Shown here: positions 24,450 through 33,848 of the stretch, one piece after another
Position numbering within the stretch: position 1 is the first letter of the stretch
Layout: each line of letters begins with the position of its first letter
NCBI GenBank assembly: GCA_019510405.1
Contig: JAEKKK010000116.1
Coordinates: 1-38,563, forward strand
Reading direction: 5' to 3'
DNA length: 38,563 bases
From: Gemmatimonadota bacterium
Lineage (GTDB): Bacteria; Gemmatimonadota; Gemmatimonadetes; Gemmatimonadales; Gemmatimonadaceae
Translations under genes and position numbers: made by a program
Notes under the pieces: generated by a model
Database searches by the model: none
What the model saw: only the letters and a program-made list of their open reading frames with translations
Told to the model about the DNA's origin: nothing

Positions 24450-25482
24450 TCCGCAGGTCGCTACCGAGCGACTCGAAGGGCGCGCGTCCCCACTCGGCAT
24501 TGGCGTCGTGGGTGCCGGTGCGATCGCGCAGGTGGCGCATCTGCCCGTGTTGGCGAAGATGCGCGGCGTCCGCCTGGTCGCGCTGTGCGACAACGATCGT
24601 CCGAAGGCGCGGGCGCTCGCCGACCGGTTCGAGGTGCCCGACACGTACACGGACATCGAAGATCTGCTCGAGGCCGATGGCCTCGACGCAGTCGTCATCG
24701 CGACGCCCAACCACCTGCACGAGCCGCACGTGCTCAGCGCGATCGCGGCGGGGGTGGACGTACTGTGCGAGCGCCCGATGGCGCTCACGGCGCGCGGCAT
24801 CGACCGCATCATCACTGCGGCCGAGCGTGCGGGCCGCAAGGTGCTCGTGGCGAACAACCATCGCTTCCGCAGCGACGTGCAGGCACTGTCGGGCTTCCTG
24901 CGCGGCAACGAGCTCGGAAAGCTGACGGGGATCCGCGCCGGCGCATACCATCACCGCCGCGATCAGGGATGGCGCCAGCGCCGCGCGGAGTCTGGGGGCG
25001 GCGCCTTCTTCGACTACGGTGTGCCGCTGCTCGACCTGGCACTCTGGCTGGCGGACAACCCGGAGCCGGAGCGCGTGAGCGCGCAGATGGAGCGCGGCGG
25101 GAGCAAGAACGCAGTCGAGGACTGGATGCTCGTGCACCTCCGGTGCGCGAACGGCGCCGTGTTCGCCTTCGACGTGCAGGGGAGCTACGTGGGCGAGGAA
25201 GAGCGCTGGTGGTTCGAGACGATCTCGACGCGCGGCAGCACGCGCCTCGCGCCGTTGCGCGTGGTGAAGGAGCTGCATGGCCGCCCGACCGACGTGTCGC
25301 CGCGCGGCGCGGCAGCGCGCGAGAGCGCATTCATCCAGTCGTATCGCGCCGAGCTCGCGCACTTCGCCGCGGTGATCGCCGGCGAGGCGGAGTACGAGGC
25401 GCCGGCCGACCAGGTTCTGCTGCACCGCATCGTGGAAGGGATCTACAAATCGGCCGAAGAGGGGAAGGAGATCCGGCTGTGA
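24433..25482 (+). CDS. Gfo/Idh/MocA family NAD(P)-dependent oxidoreductase
   Basis: Rossmann-fold dehydrogenase of the Gfo/Idh/MocA family, usually acting on sugars or cyclitols. The product of about 349 aa has the nucleotide-binding motif GVVGAGAIAQVAHLPVL, VIATPNHLHEPHVL, a CERP in place of the usual CEKP, then HHRRDQGWRQRRAESGGGAFFDYGVPLLDLALWL. The start is unclear. TTG at 24433 is the nearest in-frame candidate, overlapping the stop of the SpoIID-type gene; ATG at 24241 would overlap that gene by 200 nt and reads as noise. The Lys-to-Arg change in EKP may alter catalysis. The C-terminus ends in a GTGA overlap with the DUF4105 gene. Confidence 0.85.
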   Translation: MARSSDPQVATERLEGRASPLGIGVVGAGAIAQVAHLPVLAKMRGVRLVALCDNDRPKARALADRFEVPDTYTDIEDLLEADGLDAVVIATPNHLHEPHVLSAIAAGVDVLCERPMALTARGIDRIITAAERAGRKVLVANNHRFRSDVQALSGFLRGNELGKLTGIRAGAYHHRRDQGWRQRRAESGGGAFFDYGVPLLDLALWLADNPEPERVSAQMERGGSKNAVEDWMLVHLRCANGAVFAFDVQGSYVGEEERWWFETISTRGSTRLAPLRVVKELHGRPTDVSPRGAAARESAFIQSYRAELAHFAAVIAGEAEYEAPADQVLLHRIVEGIYKSAEEGKEIRL

Positions 25483-26780
25483 GCTGGTGGCGCCGTCTGC
25501 GCACCACGGTGTGCGCTGCGGTCGCACTCGTCCTTCCCATTGCGGCAGTCGGCGCACAGACGCCGAGCCCGCCCGCGCCGAGCACCGCCGCGACGGCGCC
25601 CGAGCCAGGGAGCGACATCGAAGTGACGCTGATGACCTTCGGGCTCGGCCAGGAAGTGTTCGAGCGGTTCGGCCACAATGCACTGTGGATCCACGATCCC
25701 TCGAGCGGCACCGACGTCGCCTACAACTGGGGGCTGTTCAGCTTCCGGCAGCCGCACTTCCTGCAGCGGTTCCTCACCGGCGACACGAAGTACTGGATGG
25801 GGGGCGAGGATGCGAACCTGATGATCGCGCAATATCAGGCGCTCGGTCGTCCGATCACCCTGCAGCGATTGAACCTGACGCCGGCACAGAAGCTCGCTCT
25901 GCGCGACTTCCTGCACTGGAACGAGCGGGAGGAGAACCGCTTCTACCGGTACGACTACTACCGCGACAACTGCTCCACCCGCCTGCGCGATGCGCTCGAC
26001 CACGCGCTCGGCGGCGCGCTGCGTGCGGCGACGGACACTATCGTCACGCCGTTCACCTACCGCCGCGAGAGCGTGCGGCTCACGGACGGCGATCGGCCGA
26101 TCCAGACGGGGATCGACATCGCGCTTGGCCGCCCCGCCGACGCGCCGCTCACGCTGTGGGAGTCGTTCTTCATCCCGATGCGCATGCGCGACGCGATCCG
26201 CGATCTCACGCTCCCGATCGGCCCGAATGGCGCACCGGTGCGGCTCGTCGCCGAGGAACGTCACATCGCGCCGTATCCGGGGACCACGCTCGTCCCCGAG
26301 CTCGTGACCGCACCTCGCCTCGTCTGGCGGCTGCTGCTCGTCGGGGTGGTGCTCGCCGCGGTGCTCGCGGGCATTCGCATCATGGCGGTGAGCCGCCGCG
26401 GAGCGGCATGGGGCTTCGCGCTCGTCGCCAGCGTGTGGTCGCTCCTCTGCGGCGTGATCGGCGTGGTCATCGTCCTCGCCTGGACGATGACGCGGCACGT
26501 CTTCTGGTCGTGGAACGAGAATCTGTTCCAGGTCTCGCCGCTCTCGCTGGCCCTCGTGGTGCTCGTGCCACTCGCGCTCCTGCGCGGCCGAGCGACGCGC
26601 GCCGCGCGCGTCATGGCGACGGCCGTCCTGCTGCTCTCGGCGTTCGGGGCGCTGCTCGCGATCATCCCCGGTGGACAGGAGAGCCGAGCGGTCGTCGCGC
26701 TGTTCCTGCCGGTGCACCTCGTGATGGCCTGGGCGATCGCCCAGCCGCAGGTGAAGCCGCCTGCTTCGCGCGCGGGCTGA
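25479..26780 (+). CDS. DUF4105 (Lnb N-terminal-like) membrane protein
   Basis: The 433-aa protein has a signal peptide (VCAAVALVLPIAAVGAQT), a periplasmic DUF4105/Lnb N-terminal-type domain, and four or five C-terminal transmembrane helices from about residue 285. The family core is seen as FGLGQEVFERFGHNALWIHD, AYNWGLFSF, YKYW-like KYWMGG and DYYRDNCSTRLRDALDHAL with a conserved Cys. DUF4105 is related to papain-like (NlpC/P60-type) folds, so a peptidase or acyltransferase role is possible. The GTG at 25479 has GGAG upstream and a GTGA overlap. Four nt separate its stop from the convergent HD-GYP gene. Confidence 0.85.
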   Translation: MSWWRRLRTTVCAAVALVLPIAAVGAQTPSPPAPSTAATAPEPGSDIEVTLMTFGLGQEVFERFGHNALWIHDPSSGTDVAYNWGLFSFRQPHFLQRFLTGDTKYWMGGEDANLMIAQYQALGRPITLQRLNLTPAQKLALRDFLHWNEREENRFYRYDYYRDNCSTRLRDALDHALGGALRAATDTIVTPFTYRRESVRLTDGDRPIQTGIDIALGRPADAPLTLWESFFIPMRMRDAIRDLTLPIGPNGAPVRLVAEERHIAPYPGTTLVPELVTAPRLVWRLLLVGVVLAAVLAGIRIMAVSRRGAAWGFALVASVWSLLCGVIGVVIVLAWTMTRHVFWSWNENLFQVSPLSLALVVLVPLALLRGRATRAARVMATAVLLLSAFGALLAIIPGGQESRAVVALFLPVHLVMAWAIAQPQVKPPASRAG

Positions 26781-26784
26781 CGCG

Positions 26785-28749
26785 TCAGCCGCCGGTCACC
26801 ACGGGCGCCGTCTCGAACACGCGCGCGCCGATGAACGTCTCGAGGAGCGCGGGGTCGATCGTGCCCTCACGGGCTTCCATGCTCAGGATGTCGAGCGCCC
26901 GCTCGCGGGGCACGGCCCGCTTGTACGGGCGGTCGGTGGCCGTGAGCGCGTCGTAGATGTCGGCGATCGTCATGATACGCGCCTGGACGGGGATCTCGAT
27001 GCCCGTCACACGATTGGGATAGCCGCGCCCATTCAGCTTCTCGTGATGCGCGTAGGCGATCCGCGGAATCGCCTGTAGCTCGCGGGTCCAGGGGATCTGC
27101 TCGAGGAACCGGTAAGTGTGCGTGACGTGCGACTCGATCTCACGCCGCTCCTGCTCATCGAGGTTGCCGCGGCGGATCATCAGGAACTGGAGCTCGTGAT
27201 CCTCGAGCAGGGGACGCATGCTGCCGTCGAAGTCCACGAAGGTGCGCCGACCGATCGCCTCGAGCGCCTCGAAGCTTCCCTCGGCGAGCACCGTCGGCTC
27301 GTTGGCCTGCACGATCGTGTCGAGGAATCGGGCGAGCTCCTCGCGCCGCTTGCGTCGCTCGCACTCGAGGCGATGAAGTCCGGCTTCGTATTCATCGCGC
27401 CCGTGCGCCAGCAGCAGATCGGCGCGGGCGCGCTCGAACTCCAGCTCCGTGCGCTGGTCGAGGTAAGCGAAGCGGTGCCGGATGAGGTCGAGATCCTGCG
27501 GATAAAGCTTCTTCTCCTTCACCAGCACCTGCTCGCGCACGCCGACCTTGCCGAAGTCGTGCAGCAGGCCCGCGTATCGAAGCTCGCGGAGCTGTTCGCG
27601 GGTGAAGGAGACCTCGCGGTAGGGACCCGTCGACAACCGGTCCACCGCTTCGGCCAGCGAGACCGTCATCGTCGCGACACGACCGGAGTGACCGGAGGTG
27701 GCCGGGTCACGCGACTCAATGGCGGTGACGGCGGCGGTGACGAAGCCCTCGAACAGTCGCTCGATGTCCTCGTACAGCCGGCCGTTCTCGATTGCGACCG
27801 CCGCCTGCGACGCGAGCGCGGTGGTCATCTCCACGCAATGCGAGTCGAAGGCAATCACCTCGCGCTCGACCGCCTCCGCACTCGACAGCACCGCGTCCGG
27901 ATCCTCCTTGCGATTGATGAGCTGCAGCACGCCGATCACCTCGGCGCGATGCGTCTTCATCGGGAGCACGAGCATCGACTTCGTGCGGTAGCCGAAGGTG
28001 TCGTCAAAGCTCCGGTTCTGCCGATACGCCGCGCCGTCGGGCAGCATGTACACGTCGCCGATGACGAGCGGACCACCCGTGGAGGCCGCGTAGCCGGCAA
28101 GACTCGAGTAGTCGATCGGAACCGTGTACGAGGAGAAGGGCAGGGACGGGAGGGAATGGTTCTGCGAGCTGGCGAAGCGCAGCTGCACCGGCGCCCCGTC
28201 CTCGTCACGCTCCACGAGATAGAGCGAGCCCGCGTCGGCACCAGTCACGCGGCGCGCGTGCGACAGGATCAGGCCGAGCAGCGCGCCGAGGTCGCGCTCC
28301 GTGGTGAGGGCCATGCCGATCGCACTGAGCTCCGCCAGCTCGCGGGTCCGATCGACCGCGGTCGAGCGTGCCCGCCGGATGGCAACGAGCGCGGCGGCGT
28401 GCCGGAACGCCCCACGAAAGGCGGCAGCGCGGGTCCCCGCCGTCGCGTCGCCGGGAATGAAGCTCGTGAGGACGTCACCGGGAAAATCGTCGCCAGGCTC
28501 CCGGTCGGACGCGTCGCCGATCCCTACGATGGCAATGAGGCCGGCGAGCGAGCGAAGCTGCGCCACCGCGCCGTCCCCCGCGCTCGCGATGAGTGCGCGG
28601 TCGAGCGCCAGCACCGTCGGCCGGTCGAGCTCCAGCGCGCCCGCCGTCGGCAGCGCGGGAATGCAGCGCACCTCGACATCGTCGACGCGGCGCCCGAACG
28701 GCGCGTCGACGAGCGGGTTCCCGAGCGCGGTGAGGAGAAGCGGCTTCAC
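26785..28749 (-). CDS. GAF and HD-GYP domain protein (probable c-di-GMP phosphodiesterase) with large insertion
   Basis: HD-GYP enzymes hydrolyse cyclic di-GMP. The order is an N-terminal domain of about 135 aa of receiver-like character without clear phospho-acceptor, a GAF domain (about 150-325, e.g. DAGSLYLVERDEDG, KSMLVLPMKTHRAEVIGVLQLINR), then HD-GYP: HSGRV, LLHDFGKVGV (near 395) and AHHEKLNGRGYPNRVTG (near 575). The HD and GYP motifs are about 180 residues apart instead of about 65; the extra 110-120 residues are charged and likely coiled. A GTG at 28749 starts MKPLLLTALGNPLVD-like sequence; the ATG at 28806 falls inside the hairpin at 28789-28820 and is the alternative start. Confidence 0.88.
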   Translation of the reverse strand: MKPLLLTALGNPLVDAPFGRRVDDVEVRCIPALPTAGALELDRPTVLALDRALIASAGDGAVAQLRSLAGLIAIVGIGDASDREPGDDFPGDVLTSFIPGDATAGTRAAAFRGAFRHAAALVAIRRARSTAVDRTRELAELSAIGMALTTERDLGALLGLILSHARRVTGADAGSLYLVERDEDGAPVQLRFASSQNHSLPSLPFSSYTVPIDYSSLAGYAASTGGPLVIGDVYMLPDGAAYRQNRSFDDTFGYRTKSMLVLPMKTHRAEVIGVLQLINRKEDPDAVLSSAEAVEREVIAFDSHCVEMTTALASQAAVAIENGRLYEDIERLFEGFVTAAVTAIESRDPATSGHSGRVATMTVSLAEAVDRLSTGPYREVSFTREQLRELRYAGLLHDFGKVGVREQVLVKEKKLYPQDLDLIRHRFAYLDQRTELEFERARADLLLAHGRDEYEAGLHRLECERRKRREELARFLDTIVQANEPTVLAEGSFEALEAIGRRTFVDFDGSMRPLLEDHELQFLMIRRGNLDEQERREIESHVTHTYRFLEQIPWTRELQAIPRIAYAHHEKLNGRGYPNRVTGIEIPVQARIMTIADIYDALTATDRPYKRAVPRERALDILSMEAREGTIDPALLETFIGARVFETAPVVTGG

Positions 28750-28780
28750 GAGGAGGGATGCTGCGAGGGGGGGCGAGCCG

Positions 28781-28820
28781 AAGAAGAACCCGCCGGCACT
28801 CTGCATGGAGCACCGGCGGG
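28781..28820 (-). terminator. Probable terminator after the CsgG-like gene
   Basis: An 8-bp perfect GC stem (CCCGCCGG 28820-28813 / CCGGCGGG 28796-28789 on the minus strand) has a 16-nt loop with extra inner pairs and is followed by TTCTTCTT. It lies 19 nt beyond the stop at 28839. The loop contains the ATG that would give the longest HD-GYP frame. Confidence 0.5.
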
Positions 28821-28838
28821 CTATAGAGTCTCGGACGA

Positions 28839-29546
28839 TCAGCCTCCTGGCTTCACCTTCGCGAGGCCAGTTTTGGCGGGAGCGTAGTCCGGGAATTCCC
28901 TGAGTACTGCGCCAAACAGCTCGACCGCCTTGGCCTTGTCGCCCCGATCGGCCATGTCGAGCGCCTTCCCGTAGAGGACCGCGACGCGCATCGGGAGCCT
29001 CGTACCAGGCGCCCCCGCGTCTCCGGTGCGGATGGATGCCCCCAGCTTGAGCCCCGAGTTGAGGTGGCTGGCCAACTGCCCGATGAGGGCCATGACGTTG
29101 TCGCCGTGATCCTGCACGCGGTCGGTGTACTCGATCGCGCCCGTCTCCACGTTCACGGCTCGGCAGTCGATCCGGAAGTTGCCCTTCGGGTCGGCCATGA
29201 AGCCGCCGAAGATCATGTGCTGTGCTCCGAGCAGCTTCCCGACTTTCACAGCCGTCTCGCGGTCCACCTGGCCGCCGCTGCTCAGCTTCTGCTCGTCGAT
29301 GAGCCTCTGCACCTGGTCGCGCTCGATGACCCTGATGTTCGGGTTGCTCGACATCTCGGAGATGAGGAAGTCGGGCACGCCCTTGGTGAGGCCGTCGTAG
29401 TCGCGCGCGTCCTTGGTGAAGACGTTGTTGTTGAAGTACATGATCGCGACCGTCGGCTTCGCTGCCTGGGCGGCGGCGGACTCGTGGTCGACTAGCAGGC
29501 CGACGCCCGCGAGGACCAGCAGGGAGATACGGGTCGGACTGGTCAT
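28839..29546 (-). CDS. CsgG/HfaB-like secreted protein with C-terminal helical repeat
   Basis: The 235-aa protein has a signal peptide (ISLLVLAGVGLLVDHESAAAQA), then a CsgG-type domain: VAIMYFNNN, DYDGLTKGVPDFLISEMSSNPNIRVIERDQVQRLIDEQ, ETAVKVGKLLGAQHMIFGGFM, IDCRAVNVETGAIEY. CsgG-family members build outer membrane secretion channels, but many related periplasmic proteins have other roles. The last 40 residues (AVLYGKALDMADRGDKAKAVELFGAVLREFPDYAPAKTGLAKV) are one or two TPR-like repeats. A strong GGAGGAG ribosome site precedes the ATG. No curli subunit gene is nearby. Confidence 0.82.
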   Translation of the reverse strand: MTSPTRISLLVLAGVGLLVDHESAAAQAAKPTVAIMYFNNNVFTKDARDYDGLTKGVPDFLISEMSSNPNIRVIERDQVQRLIDEQKLSSGGQVDRETAVKVGKLLGAQHMIFGGFMADPKGNFRIDCRAVNVETGAIEYTDRVQDHGDNVMALIGQLASHLNSGLKLGASIRTGDAGAPGTRLPMRVAVLYGKALDMADRGDKAKAVELFGAVLREFPDYAPAKTGLAKVKPGG

Positions 29547-29567
29547 GGTCTCCTCCGGTTCGGACGA

Positions 29568-30440
29568 TCAGACAGTCAGCGTCATTCCCTCCGCTGCCGC
29601 CAGAATCTCCAGCTGACGTCCGCGGCTCGCCACGAGCGCGCGGCAGTTCTCCACACAGCGGTCGACTTCATCGTCGGTCCGCTCCGGACGGTGGTGAAAG
29701 AGCACCAACCGCTCGACGTCCGCGTCGAGCGCGAGCTCGACGGCCTGCTCGTGGGTGGAATGTCCCCAACCCACGAACGACTGGTATTCGTCGGCCGTAT
29801 ACGTCGAGTCGTGCACCAGGACACTCGCGCCACGGACGAACGAGACGAGCTTCTCCCGCCACTCCGGCGAGTCGTCGTAGCGAGCCTCATCGCTCAACTC
29901 GTTGTCCGATACGTAGACGAGCGCGCGGCCGTCGGCGTTTCCAGTGGAGAAGCGATAGCCGAGGGCTCCCCCCGGATGTCGCACCCCGATGGCGGCCACT
30001 TCATAACCATTGCCCCTGCGCCGCTCCTCCGCCAGTTCCTGAAAGTCGATCCTCGCCTGGAGCTCCTCGAACGAGACGGGAAAGACGACGGGGGACATCT
30101 GGTCCCGGACGACGCGATCGATGCTCGTCTGGAGCGATTTCGAGCCCCAGATCGTGAACCGGTTCCCTTTCCGGAAGAGGGGCGCGAAGAAGGGAATGCC
30201 CTGGATGTGATCCCAGTGGGCGTGGGTCAGGAAGATGTCGCCGGCGATCGGGTCGCCGTCGTGCTGCTCGAGGAGCGCGCGGCCCAGCTCGCGGATCCCG
30301 GTGCCGGCGTCGAGGATGATCAGCCATCCGTCGTCAGTGCGGAGCTCGACGCAGGGGGTATTTCCGCCGTACCGAACCGTGCTGGGCCCGGGGCTCGGGA
30401 TGGAACCGCGAGTGCCCCAGAATGTGAGCGTCAGGCTCAT
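29568..30440 (-). CDS. MBL-fold metallohydrolase
   Basis: The 290-aa metallo-beta-lactamase-fold enzyme has the metal motif THAHWDHIQG (His73, His75, Asp77, His78), a later SDNEL, and HDSTY..GWGHSTHEQAVELA and LVLFHHRPERTD. The start MSLTLTFWGTRGSIPSPGPSTVRYGGNTPC is typical of a group related to cyclic-nucleotide phosphodiesterases and RNase Z-like enzymes. It starts 10 nt after the stop of a Crp-type gene, so the two form a unit. A cyclic-nucleotide substrate is suggested only by that partnership. Confidence 0.88.
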   Translation of the reverse strand: MSLTLTFWGTRGSIPSPGPSTVRYGGNTPCVELRTDDGWLIILDAGTGIRELGRALLEQHDGDPIAGDIFLTHAHWDHIQGIPFFAPLFRKGNRFTIWGSKSLQTSIDRVVRDQMSPVVFPVSFEELQARIDFQELAEERRRGNGYEVAAIGVRHPGGALGYRFSTGNADGRALVYVSDNELSDEARYDDSPEWREKLVSFVRGASVLVHDSTYTADEYQSFVGWGHSTHEQAVELALDADVERLVLFHHRPERTDDEVDRCVENCRALVASRGRQLEILAAAEGMTLTV

Positions 30441-30450
30441 CGGCCCACGG

Positions 30451-31131
30451 TCACATGCGAATCTGCGCGCGCTTCTCCAGCGCGTCGCGGTTGGCCACGG
30501 CAATGCGGCGGCGCTCGACGCGAATGAGCCCTTCCTCCTGGAATTCCTTCATCGCCCGCGACACGGTCTCGCGGCTGGCGCCGATCATCTGCGCAATCGT
30601 CTGGTGCGTGAGCGGCTTCTCGATCGTGGCCGTCCCGGACTCGGCCGAGAGGTCGAGGAGGAGGCGGGAGATGCGGCCGGGGACGTCGAGGAGCACGAGG
30701 CCGCCGATCTTCTGGTCCGCCCGGCGCAGCCGACGCGACAGCTCGATGAGCAGCGCCCACGCCACGCTGGGATTGGCTTCGACGCGGCGGCGGAAGTCCT
30801 CGCGCCGGAGGATGAGGAGCTGGGCGTCCTCCATCGCGATCACGTGCGCGGAGCGCGGCTGATCGTCGATGAGGGCCAGCTCGCCGAAGTGTGCGCCGGG
30901 CTCCAGCACGCCGAGGATGACCTCGCGGCCGTCCTCGCCGATGAGGACCACTTTGGCCCGTCCCTGACGGAGAACGTAGAGGGAGTCGCCGGGATCGCCC
31001 TGGAAGAGGATGACGCTCCCCTTGGGGTAGGTACGCTCGCGCGTCAGCTCGGCGAACTTGAGTAGCTCGTCACGCTGCAGCCCGCTGAACATGGGGACGC
31101 TGGCAAGGAAATCGGCGGTCTGGGCTGTCAT
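30451..31131 (-). CDS. Crp/Fnr family transcription regulator
   Basis: The 226-aa protein has an N-terminal cyclic-nucleotide-binding domain ([39 protein letters not shown]), a long helix and a winged HTH near the C-terminus ([30 protein letters not shown]). The phosphate-binding cassette keeps the Glu and the Arg-Ser pair seen in cAMP-binding members. It has no N-terminal Fnr-type Cys cluster. It is divergent from rpmE and upstream of an MBL-fold gene. Confidence 0.92.
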   Translation of the reverse strand: MTAQTADFLASVPMFSGLQRDELLKFAELTRERTYPKGSVILFQGDPGDSLYVLRQGRAKVVLIGEDGREVILGVLEPGAHFGELALIDDQPRSAHVIAMEDAQLLILRREDFRRRVEANPSVAWALLIELSRRLRRADQKIGGLVLLDVPGRISRLLLDLSAESGTATIEKPLTHQTIAQMIGASRETVSRAMKEFQEEGLIRVERRRIAVANRDALEKRAQIRM

Positions 31132-31221
31132 GGGCGTAATTTCCTAGGGAACCAGATCGAGGCAATCCGGCTAACGTACCGGGCGCGCCGGGGTGTGTCA
31201 AACGAGCAAGCCGTTGTCGCC

Positions 31222-31251
31222 TTGTCTTTTAGCTCGGAAACCGGGTATATT
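31222..31251 (+). promoter_or_regulatory. Promoter of the rpmE-prfA operon
   Basis: TTGTCT (31222-31227), an 18-nt spacer and TATATT (31246-31251, 5 of 6 matches). Transcription would start near 31258, giving a leader of about 40 nt before rpmE. Confidence 0.6.
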
Positions 31252-31296
31252 CGTAAGCTGTTTTCTATTCTGTACATACCGCCAGGCAGGGCCTCA

Positions 31297-31521
31297 ATGA
31301 AGACCGACATCCATCCCGAGTACGCCACGGCAGTCGTGAAGTGCGCGTGCGGCAACACGTTCGAGACGCGCTCCACGATCGCCGAGATCCACACCGACGT
31401 GTGCGCGGAGTGCCACCCGTTCTACACCGGCAAGCAGCGTCTGGTTGATACCGCGGGTCGCGTCGAGCGCTTCCGCCAGAAGTACCAGACGACCAAGCCG
31501 GCCGAGACGAAGGAGAGCTGA
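31297..31521 (+). CDS. rpmE: 50S ribosomal protein L31, zinc-binding form
   Basis: The 74-aa protein starts [27 protein letters not shown] and has the zinc ligands CxC and CxxC (KCACGN and [11 protein letters not shown]), then the [18 protein letters not shown] tail. It is the Cys-containing (C+) paralogue used when zinc is sufficient. It is the first gene of the operon and is followed by prfA with no canonical start codon. Confidence 0.96.
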   Translation: MKTDIHPEYATAVVKCACGNTFETRSTIAEIHTDVCAECHPFYTGKQRLVDTAGRVERFRQKYQTTKPAETKES

Positions 31522-31525
31522 GCCC

Positions 31526-32582
<1,057 letters not shown>

Positions 32583-32590
<8 letters not shown>

Positions 32591-33494
32591 CGTGGCGCGG
32601 GGCGCCGCACGGACGACGCAGAGCTGTACCATCGGTGCGCTCGTCACGGCGATGACCGCGGTGCTCTCCACGGTCCTCACGCCTGACGAGGCGCGACGCG
32701 AGGCGCGCGAGCTGCTCGCCGCGGTGCACGACATGCCACGCCACTGGCCCACGGTGGAGCAGGGCGCGGCAGTGAGCGCCGACGAATGGGGCCGCGCGCT
32801 GCACGCCGCCGAGCGGCGCGCGGCCGGTGCGCCGCTGCAGTACGCCGCCGGACGCGCGAGCTTCCGGCACCTCACACTGGACGTGGACGAGCGGGTGCTC
32901 ATCCCGCGCCCCGAGACGGAGGTGCTCATCGAGATCGTGCTCGACGCGCTGCGCGACGAGCCGGGTGGCATCGCCGTGGACGTGGGCACGGGTTCGGGCG
33001 CCATCGCGCTCGCACTGGCGAGCGAGGGCCGGTTCGAGCGGGTCATCGGCACCGACGTCTCGCTCGACGCGCTGACCGTGGCGCGCGCGAACGCCGCGCG
33101 CTGCGCCCGAGTCTTGCGCGCACCGGTCGACCTGCGCGCCGGCTCGCTGCTGGGGCCAGTCCGTGAGCGTCCGTTGCGCGCGGTCGTCTCCAATCCGCCG
33201 TACATTGCGTGGGACGAGCGCGACGCACTCCCCACGAGCGTGCGCGATTGGGAGCCCACCGTCGCGCTGTTCAGCGGCTCGGACGGAATGGGCGCGACGG
33301 CGCGGCTGGTGCGCGAAGCAGCGCGAGCGCTCGGCGCGCGCGGGCTGCTCGCGATCGAGGTGGACATGCGGCGTGCGTCGCTCGTCGCCGAGCTGGTGGC
33401 GACAGCAGGGGCGTACGAAGAGGTGCGGGTGCAGCTGGATCTCACCGGCCGCGAACGGTTCGTGGTCGCCAGACGACGGGAGGCGTTGGGATGA
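32583..33494 (+). CDS. prmC: Release factor glutamine methyltransferase
   Basis: Methylates the Gln of the GGQ motif of release factors, the product of the gene just upstream. The 303-aa protein has LQYAAGRASFRHLTLDVDERVLIPRPETEVL, the SAM motif VDVGTGSGAIALALA and the catalytic NPPY at residues 204-207. The GTG at 32583 has AGGAG 7 nt upstream and overlaps prfA by 8 nt; this gives about 23 extra N-terminal residues compared with an ATG at 32652. The ATGA overlap at its end couples it to the YlbF-family gene. Confidence 0.92.
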
Positions 33495-33844
33495 TCGAGA
33501 ACAAAGCCAAGGAGCTCGGGCGAATGATCGGGCAGAGCTCCGAGTACCAGGCGGTGAAGCGCGCGAACGATGCGCTCGGCCAGGACGACGCGGCAGTCGC
33601 GCTGCTGAAGCAGATGGAGCAGCTGCGCCTGAACGCACAGCAGATGATCCAGCGCGGCGAGCGTCCCACCGAGCAGATGGAGAAGGACCTCGATTCGCTG
33701 CTCGGACAGGTGCAGAGCCAGTCGGCATACCAGCGGCTCGTCGCGGCGCAGGAAAACTTCGACAAGCTGATGGCGCGCGTGAACGACTGGATCGTGGACG
33801 GGATCGAGAAGGGCGCGACGAGCTCGATCATCACGCTCGGCTGA
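33491..33844 (+). CDS. YlbF/YmcA family protein
   Basis: The 117-aa, almost all-helical protein has the pattern IENKAKELGRMIGQSSEYQAVKRANDALGQDDAAVALLKQMEQLRLNAQQM, typical of the YlbF/YmcA (Com_YlbF) family. In Bacillus such proteins assist RNase Y; outside Firmicutes the function is unknown. It is coupled to prmC by ATGA, and tmk follows after 4 nt. Confidence 0.8.
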   Translation: MIENKAKELGRMIGQSSEYQAVKRANDALGQDDAAVALLKQMEQLRLNAQQMIQRGERPTEQMEKDLDSLLGQVQSQSAYQRLVAAQENFDKLMARVNDWIVDGIEKGATSSIITLG

Positions 33845-33848
33845 CGCC

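Noticed and set aside
28750-28806. Start of the HD-GYP gene at the ATG at 28806.
   Set aside because: It lies in the loop of a probable terminator and its first 19 residues look non-coding; kept as an alternative only.
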